Of a DNA stretch of 9,853 bases, positions 1 to 4,812 are shown one piece after another. The notes under the pieces were generated by a model. The model had not been told where the DNA came from. It made no database searches and saw nothing but the letters and a program-made list of their open reading frames with translations. The stretch comes from Streptosporangiaceae bacterium (GTDB lineage: Bacteria > Actinomycetota > Actinomycetes > Streptosporangiales > Streptosporangiaceae). The translations under genes and the position numbers were made by a program. Position 1 is the first letter of the stretch; each line of letters starts with the position of its first letter. Location of the stretch: contig JASHSZ010000362.1 in NCBI GenBank assembly GCA_030040815.1, forward strand, positions 1 to 9,853, in the 5' to 3' direction.

Positions 1-234
1 GGGGATGTGCACCGGACGCGGAAGCGCCAGGAACACCGGAGCCTAACCACAGCGCGCCGAGCGGCCCAAGATCGACGCGGAGCCCGGCGACGCGATCCTC
101 ATGGTTTAGTACATGTGGTCAGACTCAGCATGGTCGTGACTAGCAGACGGCCGTACAGCGAGCCCTGCTCGACATCGGGGGGCGTCGCGAATCCTGACTG
201 CATCGCAGCAGCTTGAAGCAGGGGCCGAGACAAC
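1..234. other. Gene-poor left edge, possible end of an integrated element
   Basis: I find no convincing complete gene here. One plus-strand frame is open from 47 to a TAG at 107-109 and ends in a protein-like sequence (PKIDAEPGDAILMV), but it has no start codon and a TAA cuts it at 44-46. It could be a decayed 3' end. Because the tRNA-Thr 3' fragment begins at 235, this stretch is the side on which an integrated element would lie. That is inference from the tRNA scar; no integrase or other element gene is visible in these 234 bases. Confidence 0.3.
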
Positions 235-276
235 CTCGTAATGAATAGGTCGTCGGTTCGATTCCGACCGGCGGCT
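235..276 (+). tRNA. 3' half of tRNA-Thr(CGU), probable attachment-site scar
   Basis: The anticodon loop CTCGTAA lies at 235-241 with anticodon CGT at 237-239. It is followed by the 3' strand of the anticodon stem (TGAAT, 242-246), a variable region, a perfect five-pair T stem around TTCGATT (252-268), the 3' acceptor strand CGGCGGC (269-275) and a T discriminator. The 5' half is missing: the five bases before the loop (ACAAC) do not pair with TGAAT, and no acceptor 5' strand or D arm is present upstream. Loss of identity exactly at the anticodon loop is typical of tRNA 3' ends used by tyrosine recombinases. In that arrangement the functional tRNA is rebuilt at the other end of the element, here expected to the left. 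A random tRNA pseudogene is the alternative. Confidence 0.75.
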
Positions 277-600
277 CTCAGTTTGACCTGCGAAAACAGC
301 ATCTGCCAACGTCCAAATCCCGGCACGCGGGCCGTAGCTCCGGTGCAAGCAGGCGGACTTCTCAGCGTCGCTGGTGGCTTCTCCTTGGCCCTGTACACGG
401 ACCGCGGAAGGCTCTTGCGGTGGACGTGCGGCCAGTCGGGCTCGTGGTGCACGCCAGGCCCATCCAGATGCAGGCGTGGTAGCCGGTTGGCGAGGCGGCC
501 GGCCAGAAGGTTAGTTGTGACATGTAAACCTTTAGCCCGGCTAGCGAGTCGAAACACTGCAGGCATCTCACGGACAAGCGGAATTACCGCCTAGAAAGGT
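277..600. other. Non-coding region upstream of the sortase-substrate gene
   Basis: No frame on either strand has a convincing start, ribosome site and codon bias. It probably holds the promoter of the 601-2314 unit. The only regular structure I see near the gene is the inverted repeat at 507-532. A sequence at about 325-362 (containing CGTAGCTC) faintly recalls the 5' part of a tRNA, but its arms do not pair well. Confidence 0.4.
507..532. promoter_or_regulatory. Short inverted repeat in the leader of the sortase-substrate gene
   Basis: AAGGTT (507-512) and AACCTT (527-532) are perfect six-base inverted arms separated by 14 bases that include TTGTGAC. It sits 68 bases before the start codon, in the most AT-rich part of the leader, a sensible place for an operator or promoter. 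I cannot pair it with a convincing -10 box. Six-base arms at this spacing can occur by chance, so the call is tentative. Confidence 0.2.
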
Positions 601-1668
601 ATGGAATTGAATCCACGCAGGGTCATCCGAAAGAGGGCAGCGGCACTTGCAATCTCTGCCATCGCTGCGCTGAGCGTCGCTGGCGTGCTGGGCGCAGGCG
701 TTGCAAGCGCCGCGAGCACCGCCGTGGTCACGGGCACGACGTCCATGACCAACGTCCCCGACACCACGAACGGCGCGTCCGGGGGCTCCTGCGGCACGTC
801 TACCAACGGTCCCACGTGGGCTACTGACCAGTTCCCCACCGTCACGCTCTCGGCAGTGCCGGTTACCACGCCGGCGGACACATGGACCGTGACGATCACT
901 AGCAACGGCAACTTCATCGCGTTCGCGGACCCGACCAACTGTGACCCGCTGCTGTCCGAGGGAAACATCACCGGCACCATCGAGTACACCGTGACGTCGC
1001 CCAACACGCCTAGCCAGTCTGGTCTGACGTCCGACTACAGCGGTGCCACTGAGTTCTCGACGCTGATCGACGACTTTTTCGGCGGCAGCCCAACTATCGG
1101 TGGCGGGGACATTTACAGCTACTCGTACCAGAACGGTAACTACACCCAGGTCGGCACCGAGGACGGTGGTCTCACCGTCACTGGTGACGTGAAGGCGGTG
1201 CCGTGCACCGTCACCGTCACCAACCCCGGCAACCAGACCAGCGTGCCGAACAAGGCGATCAGTGGACTGCAGATCGCCGCTACGAGCAACTACCCCGGCG
1301 CGCTGGTATTCGACACCACGCAGAAGGACGTGAGTCTGCCGCAGGGCCTCGAGATCAGTTCGACCGGGCTAGTCACAGGCACGCCGACGAAGACAGGCAC
1401 GAGCGTGGTCACCATTGCCGCGGGCAACCCGGACTACCTGACCCCGGCATGCGTGGGCACTGCGACATTCACCTGGACGGTCAGCCGAACCGCGTCGTCG
1501 TCATCGTCGTCGTCCGGCAACTTCCCGACCGGTGGCGTGCAGACCGGTGGCGGCAAGCCTGCCGGTGACCCGTTCCTGCCGTTCGGGGTCATCCTGGCCG
1601 CGCTCGCGGTCGCGGCCATCGGCACGGCTGGCGGCATCGCGCTGCGCAGGCAGCACCAGGGCCGCTGA
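601..1668 (+). CDS. Secreted Ig-like cell-wall protein, probable sortase substrate
   Basis: The 355-residue protein has a classic export signal: basic RRVIRKR, a hydrophobic stretch, and a likely cut after ASA near residue 37. Residues about 40-200 are Thr/Ser/Gly-rich and beta-like, with a few cysteines. Residues about 202-294 resemble a 'putative Ig' (He_PIG-like) domain, with the telltale LPQGLEISSTGLVTGTPT. A run of seven serines (about 299-305) forms a linker. The tail has NFPTGGVQTGGG, a hydrophobic helix and a basic end (RRQHQGR), the architecture of a sortase sorting signal but without LPXTG. The sortase gene starts one base after the stop, so the two are probably one operon. AGAAAGG (593-599) is only one base from this ATG; in-frame TTG 607 would have normal spacing and may be the real start. 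Surface display is inferred; the ligand is unknown. Confidence 0.85.
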   Translation: MELNPRRVIRKRAAALAISAIAALSVAGVLGAGVASAASTAVVTGTTSMTNVPDTTNGASGGSCGTSTNGPTWATDQFPTVTLSAVPVTTPADTWTVTITSNGNFIAFADPTNCDPLLSEGNITGTIEYTVTSPNTPSQSGLTSDYSGATEFSTLIDDFFGGSPTIGGGDIYSYSYQNGNYTQVGTEDGGLTVTGDVKAVPCTVTVTNPGNQTSVPNKAISGLQIAATSNYPGALVFDTTQKDVSLPQGLEISSTGLVTGTPTKTGTSVVTIAAGNPDYLTPACVGTATFTWTVSRTASSSSSSSGNFPTGGVQTGGGKPAGDPFLPFGVILAALAVAAIGTAGGIALRRQHQGR

Positions 1669-1669
1669 C

Positions 1670-2314
1670 ATGTGGCGCGACTGGCGGGTCTACCTGGCTG
1701 CGGGCGTCGTCCTGGCAATAGCGGGTGGCACGTTCGCCCTGCTGGCACCGCGCTCGCACCAGCCGCCGTCGCTGCCCCGTTCCGCTCCTTCGGCGGCGCC
1801 GCCAGCTTGGCTGACAGCGCCGCCGAAGGAGGCGGCAGGAATCCCGCGGAGTGTCCCCGTTGAGATCAAGATCCCGTCGATCAACGTGGACGCCAGCATC
1901 ATCCCCGTCGGCACGGACAGCAGCGGCGCCCTTGAGACGCCGCCGCTGTCCGGCCCACAGGCCGACGACGCGGCCTGGTGGGATGGCGGGGACACGCCGG
2001 GACAGGACGGGCCGTCGGTCATCGTCGGCCACATCGACTCCGCGGCCGAAGGGCCGCTCGTGTTCTGGAACCTGCACGAACTGGTAGCAGGGGAAGCAGT
2101 TGAGGTCGTCCTGGCTGACGGTGCCGAGGTGTGGTTCAACGTCATCGGTTCGCAGCAGGTAAGCAAGACCGACTTCCCCACGCAGTCGGTGTACGGGCCG
2201 ACACCCGGCCCCACGTTGCGGCTCATCACGTGCACCGGGGACTTCGACCCGCAGACAGGCCACTACGACGACAACCTCATCGTGTACTTGAACGAGTCGG
2301 TCGCGAGCGGCTGA
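1670..2314 (+). CDS. Class F-type sortase (cysteine transpeptidase)
   Basis: Sortases cut a sorting signal on exported proteins and join them to the cell envelope. This 214-residue protein has an N-terminal membrane anchor (about residues 7-26), a Pro/Ala-rich spacer and a sortase domain from about residue 63. Class F-like features are EIKIPSINVDASIIPVG, VIVGHID with catalytic His121, and LRLITCTGDFD with catalytic Cys188. No arginine occurs after the cysteine; the nearest is Arg184 in LRLITC, so the third active-site residue is unclear. The ATG at 1670 is chosen because it follows the upstream stop by one base and is followed directly by the membrane anchor; longer in-frame openings would overlap the substrate gene. 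Translation is probably coupled. The preceding wall protein is the likely substrate. Family assignment is firm, class F likely. Confidence 0.9.
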   Translation: MWRDWRVYLAAGVVLAIAGGTFALLAPRSHQPPSLPRSAPSAAPPAWLTAPPKEAAGIPRSVPVEIKIPSINVDASIIPVGTDSSGALETPPLSGPQADDAAWWDGGDTPGQDGPSVIVGHIDSAAEGPLVFWNLHELVAGEAVEVVLADGAEVWFNVIGSQQVSKTDFPTQSVYGPTPGPTLRLITCTGDFDPQTGHYDDNLIVYLNESVASG

Positions 2315-2803
2315 CCCGGCCCCAGAATCTTGCCGCACGAAGTTGAGCCAATGAACAGTGACCGGCACTGCCCCGGGACTTAGCTGCTCGCCTCTGAGAG
2401 GAGCCCGGTCTTGCCCGGCAGTGTCCGGTCAAGGGCGGAGATCAGACCAGGGCGACGCTAGGCCAGGTCGCCCAGCAGTCGGCTGGCTGCTCCGGGCGGC
2501 CGGTCAAGCTGGCCGCGGCTGGCATGGAGATGTCCAGGCCCGGTGCAGGCCCAACAGTCGCCGCGCCGCCTCGCGGCCGAGGTGGTGATAGGACCAGGAG
2601 AACACCGCCCGCTGGCTGGTGGCCGGCTCACCCCGTCCAGGGCATTTAGCCGGCCGACCGACTCGGCCAGCTCACCGGCCAGGACGGCTGGCGGAAACGA
2701 GGGCGAGCAGCGGCCCCGACCGGGGGTTGGCAGCGGCGGATTCCGGTTACAAAACCCACGGCAGGGGCCGGGAAACGCGCAAAGGAGGCCATCCGAGGTC
2801 GCG
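2315..2803. other. Long intergenic region between sortase and protease genes
   Basis: About 490 bases with no gene I can support. The left part carries a long inverted repeat (2359-2431). The middle is dense in GGCCGGC/GCTGGCC-type palindromic words, with open frames that lack starts and coding bias. The right part leads into the protease gene and has two purine-rich stretches: AAAGGAGG (2781-2788), too far from the ATG, and GAGG (2795-2798), properly spaced. Confidence 0.45.
2359..2431. repeat. Long imperfect inverted repeat / structured RNA after the sortase gene
   Basis: TGACCGGCACTGCC (2359-2372) pairs with GGCAGTGTCCGGTCA (2417-2431) over 14 base pairs with one bulged T. Inside, GCT-CCTC (2386-2394, CG bulge) folds on GAGGAGC (2398-2404) around a TGA loop, and CCGGG (2373-2377) can pair with CCCGG (2404-2408 or 2414-2418). 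It begins 45 bases after the sortase stop. There is no U tract, so a classic intrinsic terminator is not shown. A transcription-stop or processing hairpin, a protein-binding palindrome, or a small transposon-like repeat are all possible. Confidence 0.5.
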
Positions 2804-3730
2804 ATGAGGTCGACTTCTCGCACAGTGGCCATCACGCTGAGCGCGGTAGTAGTGGTAACTGCCGCGGCGCTCCTCGCAGGTTGCGGCGCGGGGACAGGCC
2901 CGAGGCGCCGTAATCCGCCAAGCGCCGCCGCATACTGGGACAGTTCCCGGCTGCTCGGCGCTCGGCCGTTCATTGCCGGGCAGCGCAGCGCGCCGGCCAC
3001 GGGCCAGTCCGCTGACTCGCACATCGCCGGGCCGCAGGAGGGACTGCGCGTTGGGGCACTATTCGTCCGCGACCCTGACGGCGATCACTTCTGCACAGCC
3101 AGCGTTGTAGCCAGCCCGGGGAAGGACCTGCTCATTACAGCTGCGCACTGCATCAATGGCGGTAAAAGCAGGAAGGGGTACCGGCGCGACATCGTGTTCA
3201 TCCCCGACTACCGCGGCGGCCGGGCGCCCTTCGGCGTGTGGACGCCAGCAAAGTTGCTCGTGCCACCGCAGTGGGCAGACGCCTCCAATCCGGACTACGA
3301 CGTCGGCTTCGTGGTGCTCGAGAAGCACGACGGCCAGAACATCCAGCAGGTGCTCGGGGGCAACAGGCTTGGCGACGACTTGCGCTACCAGTACCTGGTC
3401 CACGTGACCGGATATCCCGACAGCAGGAACGCGCCAATCACATGCGTCAACTGGACGGCCCGGTTCAGCGACACCCAACTCGAGTTCGACTGCTTCGGCT
3501 TTGCCGGAGGCACGAGCGGCAGCCCGTGGGTGATCAGCTTCAGCCCCCGGTCGCGCACCGGAACGATAGTCGGCGTGATCGGCGGCTACCAAGATGGCGG
3601 AAACAAGCCTTCGCTCTCCTACAGCCCTCGAATCGGCCCGGCTATCCAGCGGCTCTACCGGGAGGCCGAGGCGGCGGGCCTGTTACGCGCTGCCCCAGGC
3701 GCTGTTTCAGCCGCAGCTCAGAGCCTGTGA
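2804..3730 (+). CDS. Lipoprotein trypsin/V8-like serine protease
   Basis: The 308-residue protein starts with a lipoprotein signal peptide ending in the lipobox LLAGC, so Cys27 should be lipidated and the enzyme held on the outer face of the membrane. The rest is a chymotrypsin-fold serine peptidase with a full triad: His115 in ITAAHC, Asp166 in PDYDVGFVVL, and Ser238 in GGTSGSPW. Cysteine placement (C-TASVV...AAHC, and ITC...FDC before the serine) suggests two family-typical disulfides. The ATG at 2804 is preceded by GAGG (2795-2798) at five bases and directly begins the signal peptide; the in-frame extension to 2543 would put the signal peptide inside the protein. The sortase unit lies upstream, but almost 500 bases away, so it is probably transcribed separately. 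The substrate is unknown. Confidence 0.88.
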   Translation: MRSTSRTVAITLSAVVVVTAAALLAGCGAGTGPRRRNPPSAAAYWDSSRLLGARPFIAGQRSAPATGQSADSHIAGPQEGLRVGALFVRDPDGDHFCTASVVASPGKDLLITAAHCINGGKSRKGYRRDIVFIPDYRGGRAPFGVWTPAKLLVPPQWADASNPDYDVGFVVLEKHDGQNIQQVLGGNRLGDDLRYQYLVHVTGYPDSRNAPITCVNWTARFSDTQLEFDCFGFAGGTSGSPWVISFSPRSRTGTIVGVIGGYQDGGNKPSLSYSPRIGPAIQRLYREAEAAGLLRAAPGAVSAAAQSL

Positions 3731-3748
3731 CAGGCAAGGCCTCAGATC

Positions 3749-3811
3749 GTGCCCAGCTCAACAATCAACAAGGACACCGCGGCCGCGCTGCGGGCCTGGC
3801 GCATGATCCAG
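3749..3811 (+). pseudogene. Possible remnant of a tyrosine recombinase
   Basis: The plus-strand frame from GTG 3749 reads STINKDTAAALRAWRMIQL, which recalls the 'x-T-x-x-A-L-R-x-W/H-R-x-x-Q' stretch found in the catalytic domain of many actinobacterial phage-type integrases. After that the frame becomes Pro-rich and unrelated, and stops at 3920-3922. None of the catalytic Arg, His or Tyr boxes is present, so at most this is a short relic. The match rests on my memory of the family, covers about 19 residues, and may be coincidence. Confidence 0.2.
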
Positions 3812-3868
3812 CTGGCGCCTCCTACGGCGACGCTCGCTCCAGTTCGCTCAAAGGGATCGCCTCGTCCT

Positions 3869-4072
3869 TCACCTCCAGTCTGGCCCTTCCATCTCGTCCA
3901 TGGCCTGCAGGATGCGGGCTAGCACGTCGGCCTCGCCGCTCAACCGGTGGTACTTATCGATATCGGCATGCGTGCCCTGGCTCGCGCGCCGGGCTGCATC
4001 CCTGGCGTACTCCGCGTCGCCTTCGAGGCGGCTGCGGAGCAGCGCCCACAGGGCGGCGTAGTCGGGTGCCAC
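3869..4072 (-). CDS. Small helical hypothetical protein (67 aa), 5' end doubtful
   Basis: I do not recognise the family. From GTG 4072 the protein reads APDYAALWALLRSRLEGD and continues as charged helices, probably a coiled or helical bundle, ending GPDWR. Codon use is strongly G/C at third positions, as in real genes of this genome. The start is weak: only GGA precedes it. A good ribosome site and ATG (4110) lie 38 bases upstream in another frame, opening an 11-codon ORF that stops two bases before this GTG. So either translation is coupled to a tiny leader, or the gene once began at 4110 and a one-base loss (or two-base gain) broke it. It follows the 93-residue gene on the same strand and is probably co-transcribed with it. 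Confidence 0.55.
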   Translation of the reverse strand: MAPDYAALWALLRSRLEGDAEYARDAARRASQGTHADIDKYHRLSGEADVLARILQAMDEMEGPDWR

Positions 4073-4074
4073 GG

Positions 4075-4110
4075 CTAGATCCGTGGCCCGATGCGGACGA
4101 CGGTGAGCAT
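4075..4110 (-). CDS. 11-codon leader ORF or detached N-terminus of the downstream gene
   Basis: ATG 4110 is preceded on the minus strand by AGGGAG (4123-4118) with a seven-base spacer, the best ribosome site in this unit. It reads MLTVVRIGPRI and stops at TAG 4077-4075, two bases before the GTG of the 67-residue gene. Joined with a -1 shift the product would read GPRI-L-AVAPDYAALW, a smooth protein sequence. This favours a displaced N-terminus over a regulatory leader, but a true mutation, recoding and sequencing error cannot be separated here. Confidence 0.35.
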   Translation of the reverse strand: MLTVVRIGPRI

Positions 4111-4128
4111 GGAACTACTCCCTGGGTG

Positions 4129-4410
4129 CTAGGCGCGGGGGCGCTTCCTGATAAAGGCGGCCGCCTCGGCGGTGATATCGGCAAGCACGTGCGCGCGGTC
4201 AGCCGCGCTGTGACCGGCCTCGCCAAGCCTGTCGGCGAGGCTGTAAGTGTCGGCTGTCACTTCCTCGATCGCGGCGGCGAGATCGGCGGCTTCGCACGCT
4301 GTGATCTGTTGGCCGGCAGCGATTCGGTGGCGGAGCTTGTCCATCTTCGTGGTAATCAGGCTGAGCGTCTCGACGAGTTCGGCATCGCTGATGGTTGTCG
4401 CAGCAGTCAT
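4129..4410 (-). CDS. Small helical hypothetical protein (93 aa)
   Basis: I do not recognise a named family. The protein is almost entirely predicted helix: after MTAATTISDAEL it has heptad-like segments (LVETLSLITTKMDKLRHRI, then AADLAAAIEEV, then a third helix) and a basic end, RKRPRA. There is no signal peptide or membrane span, so it should be cytoplasmic, possibly oligomeric. Codon bias is clearly coding. The ATG follows AGGA with only three bases between, a weak but usable site. The 11-codon ORF begins 18 bases after its stop and the 67-residue gene follows, so the genes look like one minus-strand unit. That unit diverges from the conservon, whose cvnA starts about 400 bases away. No function can be assigned. 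Confidence 0.7.
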   Translation of the reverse strand: MTAATTISDAELVETLSLITTKMDKLRHRIAAGQQITACEAADLAAAIEEVTADTYSLADRLGEAGHSAADRAHVLADITAEAAAFIRKRPRA

Positions 4411-4723
4411 GGGTCCTGGGCTGTCCTGTCCGCGGGGAGAGGCCTGATCACCTGACGCCCGGCGGCGCTCGCGGGATTACACGCGGGCGCGCAGGTACGC
4501 CCACCTGTGCGGCATTGTCCTGGCCGACGGACAGCCCGGACCTGGTGGCACGGGGCAACGGCACCCGCCAGGTGACGTGGTCAGCGAAGGTTTCGAGCGC
4601 CACTGCCGCGGTGCCGTTCAGTTCCGCGGGTACCCCGCTGGGGGTGCGTGCCGAGCGAACCAGGCACATCAGCAGCGTTGCTCGAACATAACATCGATGC
4701 CTGGCTTGTGGTGTGAAGTCGAT
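4411..4723. other. Intergenic region between minus-strand pair and conservon
   Basis: I support no gene here. A minus-strand frame 4669-4448 (73 codons, starting MCLVRSARTPSGVP) is open and moderately GC3-biased. It would sit 37 bases before the 93-residue gene, but it lacks a ribosome site and recognisable domain. The region should hold the promoter of the minus-strand unit; I cannot point to it. Confidence 0.35.
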
Positions 4724-4762
4724 TTGATGCGCCTACTACGAGTTACGATATATTCACGTAGT
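4724..4762 (+). promoter_or_regulatory. Candidate promoter/operator of the conservon
   Basis: This is the most AT-rich stretch near cvnA. TTGATG (4724-4729) could be a -35 box and TATATT (4749-4754) a -10 box, with a long 19-base spacer. Overlapping it, ACTACG (4735-4740) and CGTAGT (4757-4762) are inverted six-base arms 16 bases apart that would bracket the -10 region, an arrangement expected of a repressor site. The cvnA ATG lies 50 bases downstream. Neither part is proven. Confidence 0.35.
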
Positions 4763-4812
4763 TCATACCAGATCGACCTATTGCTAGCGGGCCAACTCAC
4801 AGGGGCTACACG

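Noticed and set aside
47..109. Plus-strand frame ending PKIDAEPGDAILMV
   Set aside because: No start codon and a stop just upstream; too short to support as a gene or as a known protein's end.
325..362. Sequence with CGTAGCTC resembling a tRNA 5' half
   Set aside because: The D stem has a mismatch, the anticodon stem does not pair, and no 3' half follows.
99..566. Minus-strand open frame of 155 codons crossing the tRNA-Thr fragment
   Set aside because: Its most protein-like part (RNRTDDLFITR) is simply the translated antisense of the tRNA fragment, a well-known annotation artefact.
2458..3024. 188-codon minus-strand open frame opposite the protease start
   Set aside because: Overlaps the protease signal peptide in antisense, is rich in Pro/Arg/Ser/Ala, and has no motif.
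3238..4455. 405-codon plus-strand open frame over the protease end and minus-strand pair
   Set aside because: It is out of frame with the protease catalytic domain, shows no domain, and runs antisense to two better coding frames.
4448..4669. 73-codon minus-strand open frame beginning MCLVRSARTPSGVP, upstream of the 93-residue gene
   Set aside because: No ribosome site, no recognisable domain and weaker codon-position bias than the neighbours. It would fit the operon by position, so it is the best of the rejected frames.
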